From the NCBI GenBank assembly GCA_030142905.1, contig JASJOG010000007.1, positions 843,501-907,500 of the forward strand: a stretch of 64,000 nt of DNA, given 5' to 3'. Positions 24,918 to 39,900 of the stretch are shown in pieces. Source of the stretch: Heliopora coerulea (Eukaryota; Cnidaria; Anthozoa; Scleralcyonacea; Helioporidae). The notes beneath the pieces were generated by a model. It saw nothing but the letters and a program-made list of their open reading frames with translations, ran no database searches and was not told the DNA's origin. Position 1 is the first letter of the stretch. Each line of letters starts with the position of its first letter. The translations under genes were made by a program, and so were the position numbers.

Positions 24918-27900
24918 GTAAGTTAAAAACTGTGGAATTTTTCTTGCTTATCACAACTCGCGATGATGTTTTTTTACTTGTGTCCGGACAGAGTCCTCTG
25001 TTGGACCGGTTAGAGTTGTGTATACATGGAGGTAGAGTAACCCTGCCACAAGGGTCACCCTACTAGGAAGATTGCCTTAGTCTACTGTCTTTCTGCGTTT
25101 CGTTTACATAGTGCTAGGGTGAATCTACCACCATGCTCGGGTAACCCGAGAAACGCGGCCATCTTCGTGTTTATTCAAGCTATATAAACGCGTGGAGTAG
25201 GTTAAACCTCCCAGATACGTCGTGTTTTAGTGTGAAAAAGTGGGCAAAATATACTCGCTGTATTGTCCGCAATGGCTTCGCGCGCATGTACGCCAGACGA
25301 AATCTTTCGAGGATATCCGGCAAACAGTAGTGTAATGAAGGAAGAGAGGACTACCTCAGCATCAAACCATCCTGCGCGATAAACGAATTCAGAAACAAAC
25401 AAAGAAAATGACATCTGTGACGAGGAAGAACCCTTGGTTGCCATATAGAAGTAAGGTCACCCCAGTCGTGAAGTTGCCCCGGCTGAAAGGTTCACCCTAC
25501 ATCAAGTAAATAAGGACTATATTTTGGCATGCCTAGAAGCGTCATCCTATGAGGAGGGTCACCCTTCCTCCATTAATACTGAGCCTAAGAATCACGTTGA
25601 CGGCGAAGGGACGACGTTAGATTTCCTTTTACTGTCGATCGTGAGTGTCCCGGATTACATTGCCTTCTCAACGAACGTATCCCGTACAAGTCACAAGTTT
25701 ACAACAAACGATTTCACCTTTGTTTTTAAAGATTTTACTTCACTCTCAAAGTCGCTGCAAATTGAGCCCACTTAAGCCGGAAAAAGAAACGAAAAAAAAG
25801 AAATCGAAATTTCTCATGTTACCACGAAATGGATAAACCATGGTGTTGAAGGGGCAAGAGAGGGATTTGGGTGGGTTAAAGTTGAGATTAGTTTTAGACT
25901 TGGGATTGGATTAGGGATTAAGTTTAGGATTAAGGTAGGATTAGAGTTTGATGTAGGTTTAGGGTAAGGGTTAGGGTTAGGTTCAAAGGTAGGGTTAGGG
26001 TTAGGGTCAGGGTCAGGGTTAGGGTCGGGATTAGGATCAGGGCTAGGTTTAGGATTAGGGTTAGACTTCGGTTAGAGAAGGAGGATTGGGTATAACTCCT
26101 AGTTTCTGATACATCGGATAGTGAGAACAAAAAAATAAATGGGAGGACAAAGCAGACGCAAAGAGAGAACAAAGTAGAAAAACGAAAGAAACGAGGTATG
26201 AAAAGCTTAAGATAAGCTTCAATTTTATATAAAGGTCATTAATCCAAGAGAGGGTTATTCATCCCCAGGGTCGATCGTTCCTGGTGATTAGTTATCCTGT
26301 TAATACGGGTACTGTTGTGGTTCTTACTGGGTTTTCTGTAGCCGTCAGTAATCTTTGATATCGTTGCCACTAATAACTATTCAACAAGCCACTGCAACTT
26401 GATTCGACAGAAATGCCGTGAAGGAAAATTGTCAGATAAGGGAGAATACCCGACCGTAGCCAGAACATCTGCCAGCGATGTTCACCTAACGCCGCCTCTC
26501 CTTGCTTTGCTCCGCCACTTCAAGTGGAAGAGAGTCGCGGTTGTTGTGGAAAACATAGACAAGTGGCGGAAAATTCGCGAATATCTGATACCTAGACTCG
26601 AAAAATCAAACGTCACGATTACCTGGGACCCGATCATCGATTTGACGGAAGGGAATCCGACCTCAAAAAACAACATTACATTGAAGGAGTCTGTTAAAGA
26701 CTTACGTCAGCACGCGAGAAGTAAGTGATAATTATTTGAGTATGGCTTTAGTCAGTTGAATGTAATTCAGTTGACTGATGAACACTGTGCTTATAAAATT
26801 TCCAAAAGTACTATATAGTGTGTGTTTTGTAGGTTGTGTGCTTCTAGTCTGAGGGGAGTTTAACCCTTTAACTTCGTGAACTGAATTAAACAGTCAGACA
26901 GTTATTTAAGGTTTGAGGCTCCGAAATTGATTGACCTTCGACCGCTTAACTTCAGTTTTTGGTCATCTTCATAGTCGAAGTACCTGTAGATGATCGGCGC
27001 TGAGGCCGTCGAAACGTCAGTCACCAACAGTCTTTCTCAAGACTACACTAACAAGGCCGGTCTACCTTCAACACATACTGATTCTCCCGAGTTCAAACCA
27101 TTTGCTTCGCTAATATTTTTCTTCTTCGTGTATGTTCACGCAAGTCGTTATCCTGTTGATGCAGTTTCAGTCCTTGATTGAATACATGTATTTTGCTGAC
27201 AAGGAGGGACTGGTTCAGAGTGGTGAATATGTTTTCATTGGGTTCCAAATGGATGTCAATCATAGATACGATAAGGTTCCATTGAAGTGGTACATCAGCA
27301 GAACCCATTATGGCCACGACCAACTGGAAGGACGAATGCACAGTTTTGCTTCTCTGCTAATTATAGAGAAACGTCAGATCAAGAATGAAAAATATCAGAA
27401 TTTCCTGAAAGAGATCAGAGATAGGAGCCGAAGTAGCCCTGATTTCAATAGTTCATTTTACATTGGTTGTCAAAAGTGGGAAAATGGTTCGTGTTTGTAC
27501 TGGAGGAATAGGACCGTTGTAAGTATGGACAAGAACAAAATGAGGAGGTACGAGAGGGGGCAACATGATAAGCAAAAAATTCGAAAACAAGTCTGGTTTT
27601 AGCCCTTTTTTTTATTGTCTGGGTAAACAGGTATAGGAGACTTACGTTTTCTGATTTCAAAACGGTGAAAATGGCCATCACACAAGGATTTAGGATGACG
27701 GTGAAAAGGGTGGCCACCCCCCTCTTGGCCTGAGTTTTTCCCCCCTTGCATTGCAAATGTGCCGATCCTGCGTGGCGAAGTGCGTTCCTCACAGAAAGTA
27801 CTGTGAATTCCTCTACAAACACCTCTCGGGAAACGCTAAAATGCCACGTCAAAACTGAAAAACATTTAAAAATTTCCCAGAGGAGCACACCCCGGGTTCA

Positions 27901-30900
27901 AATAGAAAGAAATACATCTGTGAGTGATAAAGTATGGACTGTCACTTGTCGCCACTTCCTGGACCTCCCGTTAAAATCCTAGATCAGCCACTGATCTAAA
28001 GATTTCACATTTTGAAAAGTTTCGCGAGAACAAATGTCTCCAAACTCACTTGCATCTTCGACGAAAAAATGACTCCGTAAAATTACTTTTATTTATCCCA
28101 GGGTGATCAAGCTTAGTCCATTTTTGTCTGTAACTTATAACCTCTTTTTATCTGTTTCCTCTAGCCTCCCATGTACGCTGGTTTTTTGTATGATGCCATT
28201 TACCAGTATGCCGTTGCCTTGAACGAGACAATTACTAACAACGAGACGCTTGATGGAGTGAACATCATAAATAAGCTCAAGAGGCGAACGTTTGCAAGTA
28301 AGAATTAGAGAACTCAGGGTTCGTACGGGTCATGGAAAACCTGGAAAGTCATGGAAAATCAAAATTTCAAAATCCAGGTCTTGAAAACCTGGAAAATTAA
28401 CGTCGGTCGTGGAAATTCATGGAAAATTAGATTTGTTGTGGATCAGTGAATAATTCTGTTACAATTTTCTTCACTCACATTTTCAAGTTTCTTGGGGCCA
28501 CCAATGAACGTGAAAAATACCGGAAAAATTGTATCCACGATACTCGAACCTTAATTTATCAAAGCTTGACCGTGCACTTGAATTCAGAAACTGGGTCCCA
28601 GCTACCCCTATGGTTTGACGGAGCCCCTGTTCAGCTCGTTTCGTTGTTTCTAGCTATTCCAGGTCATGGATTTTTGTAAATATGGTCATGGAAAAGTTAT
28701 GGAATTTTGATGGAGCAATAGTGCTCGAACCCTGAGAACCTTAGTCCCAGTTCTTACTGGAGGGAAGCGAGGCAAGCGAACCAGACCGGAACATAGGAAA
28801 TCGTGTCTAGTTGTTCTCGTCGCTCGCTTCCGGAGTGACCATGTATTCATTCATTAGGCCTGTAAGATCCTGAATATTTGGCCATCCTAAAAGTATGCGT
28901 TTGTAGATCAGCTTAAATTGGTTAAAGAGTTATTAAAGGCATGCGTCCTACACTTAGGACACCTCTGGAACAGAAAAAAAAGAAAAACAAAACAAATGAA
29001 AGGAAAAAGGAAAAACAATGACAGAACAAGGAACAAAAGAAAAAAATTCAGACGTTAAAGGGTTAAAGATAAGAATTTAGGCCACTGACACTCATATGCT
29101 AAACAACCGATCTGGAAGACAACATCAAAGTGCCGACACGTTCAACAGATTGAATAATTTATGTAAATTTTTTTGTTTATACGTATTTTTCCTGCAGTAG
29201 TAGAGTAAATGCAAGTGGCCTATTTAATAATTATTGGATTAGACTGAGCATGATGTCAAGAATTATCCAGACCAAGGTCAATGTTATCTGCTGAAGCCCG
29301 AAAGCTTAGGCGGATAACATTGACCGAGGTCTGGATAATTCTTAATATTATACGTAAGCCGAATCCAATATTTGTTTTATTATACATTCAAAATAGCGAT
29401 AGATGCCACAAAAAGATTTGAAGTAAAAAGACTCGTTCGATTAACTTCCCAAACTGCTGTAGGCCGTTTTTGCTGTTTTGTAATTTTCGCGGCCTTGAGG
29501 TGGTTACGTCATCGGCGCCCAATAATTTTCTTTGGACAGCTCCGTCGAATAATTCACAATATTCGGCATAAATGATGTATGGACTTCCGGTCATCGAGAA
29601 TTAACTGCTAGAAAGAAGAATGAAGTTTGAGTGTATAGTAAAGCCTGCTATTTGACAGGTATTGTGCTAGAAAACGCATTCCGGAGCCACGGCGTTAGTC
29701 GGGTTTAATGAAAGCACTGCATTCCGGTCAAACTACAACCAGTGACAAATTGGGCGGGAACACCTTACAAAATCGTTACTCTGACCAATATAACAGTCCC
29801 CCGTTCTCAGAAAAATCACAGAAGTGACGTTTGTTGACCACTCAACATTGAAAACAGGGGGAGAGAGAGAGAAGGCTGGTAGTTTGCGAGGATGTGTATC
29901 CCGCTAATTACGTCATTGATCGTGTGATTTTGTCGTGTGTGTCGCGTGGGTCATGTCCCGTGTGAAGCAGCCTTAACTCAGTTTTAAGTAGGATCACCAC
30001 TTATGGATATCTCCCCGAAAATATAATAGTATAGAATCAGATGTGATCACCGCATAATGTCGGATATCTCCCCGAAACTTAAATAATATAAAAATTATGG
30101 AGGGTCGACGCACAAAGTGGGTATATCTGGCCACGTTGGTTCTCCTCTATTCTCTCCGTTCTTCAGGGGCACAACCAGGAATTTCAATGGGCAGGGGTCG
30201 GATGGTAGTATCAAGGTACCGTCGGGGCCATTTAGATCACTTCTAGTTAAACACGGAGCGATCGCATAAGAAGAGGCTGAGTTTCTCAGCCTATCAATTA
30301 TGATTAATGAAAGGTTGCATGTTATTGGTCAATTGACTTCAGACTAATTTCCGGTGGACGAAAATCACGTTCAATTGAGGAGAATATAGGAGATGAATTT
30401 GTTTGCAATGACTTTGCTGCCTGGATAGTATTTTGCGCCTGTTGGCCATTCGAACTGTTTTGACTGAGCCAACAATCCAAGAGCAATTCCATCACTTCAA
30501 TATTTCCTGCCGCTTTTCTCACGGTGTTGATCTTTTTACGTACTTCTACCAAGCGCCCTTCCTCATCGCGTTTCACTTCCATTTTGAAGCCGTAGTAGGC
30601 CTTGGTCTCTTTAATTGCAGTTTTATTCTTCTGGTAGTAGGCTTTATTGCGATCATACTTGCTAAGCCTCGCAGAAAGCGGAGTTGTGCTTTGCGCAGAG
30701 GTAGAAGTCCGAGCTGTCGGATGAGAGCAACCGAGCATATTTGCCACAAATGAATTTGAAAGTGGCGCCAGTTTTTGTTTATATTTATAATATTACAAGC
30801 TTCAAAAATGCGCCAAAAAGAATACAAATGGCTATGACACATCGTGGTCGTAATAAAATGTGAATCGTGCCCAAACACTGCGCGGGTAGGATGACTATAA

Positions 30901-33900
30901 GTGAATGAAGATGCGAAGGACGTCTCGAATGATTATAATACGACGTATAACAACCAGAAAAATCAGTAAATGTGGCATGTTCAGCCATTTATTGCTTGAT
31001 ATATTGTTTAGCTGTATTTTAAAAGCACATTTTAAAAGTATTTCCGTAAGCTTTAGGCTCTAGGACACGCTTGTGGAGCTCTACGCTGTCCAGTTCGGTC
31101 ACACTTCAACGTGTTAGCCATTTTGAAACATGCAACCGCCATACGAAGCCAGAAATGTCGGAGGAGCTTACCGTTTTATAGCGTCGCTCCGTGTTTAAGT
31201 AGATTTACGTGGCTTTGGGAAATGAAGGCAAAAAGCTATCACTCAAAGGATACATATAAAGTTTGTCACAGAAAGGGCTAGGGTCGGATGACAGTATCAA
31301 GGCACCGTTGAGACGATTCTGATCATTTTGAATGCAGTAAATAATTATACGTGGCTTTGGGAAGTGAGGGCAAAAAGCTGTCACTAAAAGGGTACACATA
31401 AGATTTCCCACAAAAGGGCTAGGGTTGCGACTACTAGCTCCCCCCCCCCCCACACACACACACACACACCTCTAGTTGCACTCCTGTCTGTTTACCCTCT
31501 GTTTAGGCTGCCACAAATTAAACTAACGTACTGAAATTTTTTTAAAGGTATTTTTGGTTTCGACCTGATGTTTGATGAAAATGCCACTGTATTGCAAAAC
31601 TACACAGTATTAGATCAGCAATACAAAGACGGTTCTAGCTCCAGTTGTGACCAGGAATTTGACCCAGAAAAACCATGCAAAAGTAAGTTACATTTGTCTT
31701 TTCTGAGTTCTTAGAGTAAATCCACAGCTATAGCGTAGACAGGGAAGAGGCCAGAGGCAGTTCCACCCTCTCCCACTTTTCGGGCAGACCAGGACCCCCG
31801 TAGCAGGCTGAGACCCCTTCTATTGTCCTTAGTTGGGTGGTGTGCAAGTTGTAATAATAATAATAATTATAGTAGTAGTAATAAATTGTCTTTACAGTAA
31901 GCTTGTCCGTCGCAGTATTTCGAGTTTTTTTTTACTTTTCGCGGCTTCTAAATTTAAGTGTGTTAATAGTGTGTAATGCAAGGAATCCTGTTTCTACGGA
32001 CGAACATGATATGTTTCGTCCGAATTTTGCTGACAGTTTTACTTTTACCATCACGAAAATGCTCTGGTTGATTTTTTCTTACCTACGTCTGTCGGTACAT
32101 TACGAATGTGTTGTTGACACATTTCTCTCAAATTTCTGCTGCCCCCCACACTTACAAAATTTCTGGCTACGGACTGATTGTTAAACATTGATTTTTATTC
32201 TGCGTTTGGTGACTAGAGTCATCCCTCGCAAGCATTAATAACATACCCCTGACGCCTTGGTTATATTTTTGCAGTTATGGCTCGGTTGGCTGCTTTCTGG
32301 CCAGACGTAAATTCAAGTGGTGGTCAGCAAGTGTATGTACAAACAAAGGACTACGTGAAAAAATGGGCTAATAGAGGAGAGAAGGTCCCGCTAGATAGGC
32401 CACGATGTGGATTTCGAAACGAGCTGTGCATGGAGAAAAATGAATCAAACAGTACGTTCAGGACTTTCAGTTCTTAACGTGGTAACCCGGCTCACCACGA
32501 AAGTTGGTGTCGTATAAGGGAATCTCTTTGAAAAATTGTTGACATTGGTGTTAACACGGACAATGACACTGACACTAACAGTGAAATTAACAGCAACACT
32601 GGCATTGACACTGACACTGACAGTAAAACTGATACTAACAGTGACATGAACTGTAACACTGGCACTGACACTAACACTGACAGTAAAACTGACACTAACA
32701 GTGACATGAACTGTAACACTGCCACGCACGCTGACACTGACACCATGACGTTGACACTGACACACTGACACTAACAGTGAAATTAACAGTAACACTGGCA
32801 CTGGCACTGACAAAGACACTGATACTGACAGTGAAATTAACACTGACACTGACACTAACAATGAAATTAACAGTAACACTGGCATTGACACTGACACTAA
32901 CACTGACACTGACAGTAAAACTGATACTAACAGTGACATGAACTGTAACACTGGCACTGACACCGGCACTCTGACACCGGCACGCTGACACTGACACACT
33001 GACACTAACAGTGACACTGGCACTGACACTGACATTAACGTTGACAGTGATATTGACATTGAAACATACACAAAGACTTCCTTCAGTACCAACGCTATCC
33101 TTGGTAACATGCACCCATAAATTTCCATGACAATGAAGGAATTACTCCTTTCTCACTTACTTGGGTGTGTTTTTTATTCTAGACATAACGAAGATCGTTA
33201 TTAGTGTGTCTACAGTACTTGTCGTTCTTCTCTTCTTATTGCTGTTTAATATTTACAGGTAATCTATATATAAGGATGAGCTGTTTAAAGTTTAATACAA
33301 ACCTAATTCGTACAGGGACATGTTCGGCGCTCTTCAGACCGCGATTTTTGGTCTTTACGAGTGGACGGTATACCGAAACATTGAAGATATTCGTGTTAAA
33401 TTCCACAATTTAATTCAATTAAATCATAATTTAATTCCGCCATTGCTCGAGGCAGTAGCTTCGAGCAGCTTCTATACTTTTTTCTTTGTCTCTCAATTTC
33501 CCACGTACCTCCATAATTCAGTGGAGCATTCCAAACGATGAACCATTCCTTCCTTATTATTTGTACTTAAAAACATCGCTCAGATATGTCACTAGTACTT
33601 ACTTGTCACTCGTCACGGTGAGGAAGTGATAAATACACGGCTGTTGGGAAAAGAACTTTGTTTTGACCTTGGTTGGGTTTCGTGGTAAAATAAGAATGGT
33701 GATGATGGTGATGACGATGACTGTGGTGCTGGTGATCATGGCATGGTGGCATGATGGTAGTTATGGTGATCGTGATGGTGACGTTCACTGTGATGATGGT
33801 AATGACGATGACTGTGGTGCTGGTGATCGTGGTGATGTGGTGGTAATAATGTTTAATGGCGATGGTGTTGTTGACTGTGATGATGGTGATGAAGGTGACG

Positions 33901-36900
33901 ATGACAGCAGTAATGGTGATGATTGTGATAGTGATAATGATAATATGGTGATATTGATTGTAATGGCGATGACGGTGACATCGATAGTAATGGCAGCAGT
34001 GATGGTGATGGTAATGGTAGTTGTGATGGTAGTGGGGATGGTGATTAATATTACGAGGGCTGGAGCTCCACCCGACGTGCTTTACTCACTTTAAAACAGG
34101 AATTTTTACGATTAAATGCTTGAAAATGTTCAAAGGAACTTGCACCTAGCTTGAAAATTTCTAGGATGTTTGAAAAAGTTTGTGCGAGAAGGAAGGAGCG
34201 AGACACTATTTTAGTATTCATTTGTTTTATAGTTTAGCAATAAGTGACGAGTTTGTCTTGTTCTTTAACCAGACAGTACAGGATGGAGAAACAGCTGCAC
34301 AGCTTACTGTGGAAAATTGATTACGCAGAAATATCTTATGATCATAGACGAAATTCACAAACTTCAATTGAAAGCGGGGTAAGTAGGCGAGTTTAAATCT
34401 ACTGTCTTAAGGTTAAGACACACAAGGTGTCAAGTCCCGGAAACATGTCGCAGTGGCATTCTCCAGGGACAAATTCCACTGTATGCACTCAATACAAAAC
34501 TTTGTCGTGCAGATGAAATTTTGTCCCCGACACTTGTTGCGTGAATTCAATTGATTTGAATTCCTGGAACAAGTCGTAGGGACAGATATGTGTCCCCGTG
34601 ACACGTCATTCTTGTGAACAGTTCATGTGACAAGTTTCATCGATAAAGTCCTAGGGCAGGCAATCAACGAGTGTCATTTAGTTCCCACCAATACCTCCAG
34701 TCACTTCCTCTCCGTCCCATGTGTAATTCTTAATTAAAATTCGTCAATCAAGAAAAACAAGTCCCCGCGACATGTCTCCATGGCTTCACACCTCGTGTGT
34801 CCCAACCTTTAATGTTTGATGCAGTTTAATAAGTAGTATGATGACTTTGCAATAAAGTCGAAATATTGATTTGCTTTATCGTCTTTAACTTGAATCTCCA
34901 GTTTTCAAGATTATATTATTCGGATTATGTTTTGTTTTATATTTTTGAAACTACAATATTGTTATAACTGTGTCATAACAGAGTTGCTGCAGGCTTGCAA
35001 AGATGATCATCTCGGAACACAGCTGTAACTGAAAAATATGTGAACGTTCGACGGGTTCATTCCTCAGAAAAACAATTTCTGAAGCACAGACAAGAATCGA
35101 GTCCACAACCTTTTGATGACCACTGAGACACACTATCTGTTGAGCTACCGAGACTCGGATTGCGAGCTAAGGTGCTGGCCCGACACGCGCTGCCTATGTG
35201 GTAGCCACTATAATGTTATCAAAATGAGATGTTAGACACACTTTGTTCGACATTCGTTTGAGGGTTTTTTTAACTTTTCCCTCTCCCGAGGTATTCGTCA
35301 GAGGAGTAAATTCATTTGGCGTAATCCAGAATAAAGTGACTCTATCTGGATAAGAAAGGGTCAACTGAGGTGGGCTTAAATCTTACCAGTCTAAACCTCA
35401 CCCGCCGGCGAAAAAACCGTCGTCCTCCGTTACCTGCCGTAAAATAATACATAACCTATCCGGACTGAAAACGGTAAAGACTTTGCCTTTGTACGAAGTG
35501 TTGTTTGAATTTGACATACGTTACTAACGGGGTGACTAGGATTAGTATGTTGTGTGAAGATGTTGTGTGAAGATGTTGGTAGTTCGTAAAGACTGGATGT
35601 GATTGGAAAGACCACGCTGATTTATACCTGTGTGTTTCGTAGGTTATTGGATCGTTCATGCAAGATACACATTCTAACTCGACTGACACAGGAAAGGTAA
35701 CATGAAAGTTTCTCTTTTGGGAACCATCCACCATTTCAGTGGAGCTCTTCATTATATCGATATTGAGGCTATTTTGATAAAAAAATTTAACACAACAAAT
35801 GTCGCATGTGTAACAGCGTCTTCATGTAAAAATGAAGAAATATTTTGCAAAGAACAAGCATATCGAGAGTTAATTCTTCAAATGTTTTATAAGCAGCAGT
35901 TAGGGCAAAATGAGTATATTTGTTGTGCTGACTTGTGTCTCCATTTGGACTGATTTTCAGAGAGATTACCATCAGACAGACAATCTTCTCGAGGACTGTG
36001 ATGACGAGCAGACGGTGAAATTTACAACGGTTGGAGTATTTAAGGTGTCTAAATTATTTTTAAATACATGTACTTCCCCAATTTCGTTTGCTACTAAGAT
36101 CGGGCCTCATTATAATACATATGCAAAGTACACCAAATCCGTAGCCTAGACTTGACCTTACCGCTACTTCTCCAAATAGTAATGCTGCGTTAGGTAACAC
36201 TCGAAAGCTGTACAAGATATTGAGAAACAGAGTGAACTCGAAAAGTTATTTGGAGCTCGCTCTTCGAGCAATCGCATGCAATTGGATCGCCCTGCTCAGT
36301 TTTATGAAGAGATTTTTTGTGGGTTGGTAGGGGTTTAACCCGTTTCAGTACATAGAAGCTTACTTAGGTAGACACTTAGGGGACTCATTCGCAAAAAAAG
36401 TGGCACAGTAAAGGTTTTTCGAAAGGAGGCTAGCCAGTCCTGACTGTCAGTCTCTGGTGGAGGCAGTATGCCGATTTCCCTAAATGTATGCCGAAATTAG
36501 TCCACTAGTCCAAAACCTACAAGCCAGAACCCGATTGTATAAGACTGTTCATCATGTATTAATCACCCGTCGGGTTATTGAAATATAGTTAAATTTTCAT
36601 ACACTGATCCTGATTGGCTAAAATGGAATAGCAATTACGATCAGAGTTAATCACTTTCTTATGCAACTGATCCCAGCTTATAAGCCCTCTTTTGCAAACT
36701 CTTGCTTCGTGTAGATGTCAACAAAGCTCTAAATTCTTCTGTACAGATAGAGAACAGTTGTTTTGTAAATCATGTGTCAGACGATTTCAGATCACATCTC
36801 AGCCTGCGTGAGAAGTGGGAACGCAGGTCTCACGTGTCCACATTTAGATCCGCCCCTGCGACAATTTATGTATTTGGTCAAAGTGTGTTTTATTTGAAGC

Positions 36901-39900
36901 AAGGTCGCGGTTGTTCTGAAATGTGATCAACGTGTGCTTCTCTTGTCAGGGCAACTTAGTGGCCATCAAGAAACTGTCAAAGAAGGGTGTAGATCTGACA
37001 AGGGCAGTGCTTAAGGAACTTAATCTGGTAAGACATTCTTGACAGTGACCAAAGATTATACGTAATGTAGGCAACATTAAAGAATCAATGAAAAATTGAA
37101 AAGATTTGGAAAAAAATTACCCCGACCGAGTCTCGAAAATTCTCACGTTTCGAGCCAGGATACTTCTTCAGGGAGTTAAATTCTCTTTTTCTAGGTTGAT
37201 TTTCCGTTTTCAATTTTATTCAAGATTGTGAACAGAAACTACGCCTCATGTTTATTTCTTACTTTGTTTTCGAATGTTTGGTTCCATTTTCGTGTTGTCG
37301 TTTTAGTGTCGTATCCAATCAAAACGTTCAAACTATGTACTGTCTTGTATGTATATTATATATATATATATATGTATATATGTATATATTCTCTACATGT
37401 ATTGTCTCTTCTAGATGCGTGAAATTCGTCATGATAACCTCAATCCATTCATTGGTGCATGTGTGGAGCCTTCGAACGTTTTCATCGTCACTAATTATTG
37501 TTCGAAATCTAGTCTTCAGGTAAACATGTTGTCGAACAAGGCTATTAGGTGATGGTTTGTTATGTGGGATTGTGCGAAGTGTCACTGCGAGGTTATTGAA
37601 CGATATGATCGCTTACGTAGCGGGGCAGTCCGTGGTATTAAACATGGTAATATGCTTCTTTCTTACGGACCGGAAAGCTTTAACAGGTAGGCACGGGTGC
37701 TGATGGAAGGAAGGAGCGAGCGAGCGAGCGAATGAAGGGACGGGCGAACGAACGATACTGTTTAAACGTTTTAGTGGCAGAATTGAATCAACCGTTAAGA
37801 CAATGGCAAATCATTGTACTAACTGGTTTCATTTCTGTTTTACCAGGATATTCTAGAAAATGAGGATGTGAAACTTGATCATATGTTCATTTTAGCCTTA
37901 GTGTACGATATCGTCAAGGTAAGGTAATATACTGGCCACATTGTTTCGTCCAGTATGATTATTAAGTCAGTTATCACCTCACTGTGGTCAGCTGGAGCTG
38001 AGCTTCATCTCTGTACCTTTTACGTCCACTTAAAGATGTCGGATATTTACCGTGAGAGCCTGAGAACTATTTACGCTTGCGTTAGATTATAATTCAACAT
38101 GTCCTCTTACCTAAGATTGAGACTATGGATAGAATTAGGGTTAGGATTACCACTAATCCTAACCCTAACCCTAACCCTAAATCTAATCCTAAACCCAACC
38201 CCAACCGTAACCGTAACCTTAACCTGAATCTTTGGTGAGAGGACATGTTGAATTATAATATAACGCCAGCGCGAATAGTTTTCAGGCTCTCACGGTATGT
38301 ATCCACCATCCTGAAGTGGGCATAAAAATTGTCCTTCCCGGGGGTAGGTAACAAAACCACTAGTCATGTACAGCAGCGCTAATCGATAAGAATACACAAT
38401 ATCCAGTACGAGTAACTTAATGACGAAGCGAACGAATGCACAAAAGCGCTCGGGCTAGACAAAACAATAATAACAGGAATTAAGATAGATAGTGTGCGAC
38501 CTGGCATATCCACATGTGTGACGCAGGGCTGCTTTACTGACGGCGTGGCAACTGATGTCTTCAGACACTTTGTCACAAAACCGCATATCCTGTATGGTAG
38601 AGCTGCTTAACTGACGGCCTGGGAACTGATGTCTTTAGGCACATTGTCTAATCGTTGGGGGGTTGGTGGTTGGTTGTTTTGTGGTAATTTTCAACGCGAA
38701 TTTATTTAGATCATTTCGCTTCATCTTTAAATATTTGTTCATTTTTTTCCATTTTATGCTTCAGGGGATGACATTCCTCCACAGTAGCGAAATAAAGTTT
38801 CATGGAAATCTCAAATCCAGTAACTGTGTAATCGACAGTCGTTGGCAGCTGAAGATATCCGACTACGGCCTGCACACCTTTAAATCTAAACAAGTGAAAC
38901 CGTACAGCTGTGACCATGCGTACTATAGAGGTATGTTGGGGGACGATAGGGGTGAGGAAAGGATTTGGAAGGTGAGGAGGAGATGAGATGGGAGGGGATC
39001 TAATTACCAGATGAGCTAGTAGTGACTGGTCAGGTTAGTGAAACAAATTTGAAAAATAAATAGTTAATTATTAAAATTTGAACTTACAGTATAAGTAGTT
39101 ATTAGCAGATAATAACCTCAAAATTTCACAAGAAATTTTGACTGACCATGCTTCTACTGTACGTCACGTACACTATAGTACCATAAATGCTATATAGAGG
39201 TGATGAATACATTTGGAATCTGAATGATTTGTAGATACTTACAGACAGTAAATCCAAAACTAATCGTCACCAAACAGTGTCGGAAACTGTTAGGTTTAAC
39301 GTCATTAATTTTGTTAGAGCCAATAAGCTTAAAGCGGAAGTATATAGGTAGGTAATGTGATCTGTAATATAATTTGGCACTGTGAGTTGTGGATGTGCTC
39401 TGTGGTTGTGCTGTTGTGACGATTCTTTCCTTGTGATCGAGAATAAATAATATAAACTAGTGATTATTGTGAAAGTGTGGGTTTCTTCTCATTGCGATCC
39501 CCACATTACTGGCACCTCCGACGGGATACTTATTCGTATAACTGGATGCGCACGTGAAATATGTCTCTCAAGAAACAACTCTCCGAGATGGACGCCAAGT
39601 TAAAGGCTCTACAATTTCGCCTGAAGCGAACTGACGAAATTCTAAGTATAGGAGAGCGAATTGCAGTTGAACGACAAAAGGAATCCATCGCAACAATCAT
39701 AAGTACGATTACTACATTAAAAGGCAGCATTGAAGAAGCGAAATTCGGACAAGGTGACACGGAAGAAAATGTAGAACAATGGTCGAATGAAATTGATGCG
39801 TGTGTTACCGAAGCGGATAAAGTCCAAAACAAACTGTTGAAATTTGTGGAAGAACTTGATCAAAGTGCCAAGCAGCGAGAGCTAGCGCAAAGTTGCGAAC

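Noticed and set aside
32445..33128. 227-codon Val/Ser-rich minus-strand ORF
   Set aside because: Generated by the ACTGAC minisatellite; overlaps a real cyclase exon only at its edge and has no domain.
33663..34094. 143-codon Asp/Gly/Met-rich ORF
   Set aside because: Translation of GATGGT repeats in an intron.
35702..35953. 83-codon ORF between cyclase exons 9 and 10
   Set aside because: No cyclase motif; ends before the acceptor of exon 10. Intronic.
36702..36926. 74-codon ORF upstream of cyclase exon 11
   Set aside because: Lies in the intron, and cyclase phase and motifs pass directly from exon 10 to exon 11 without it.
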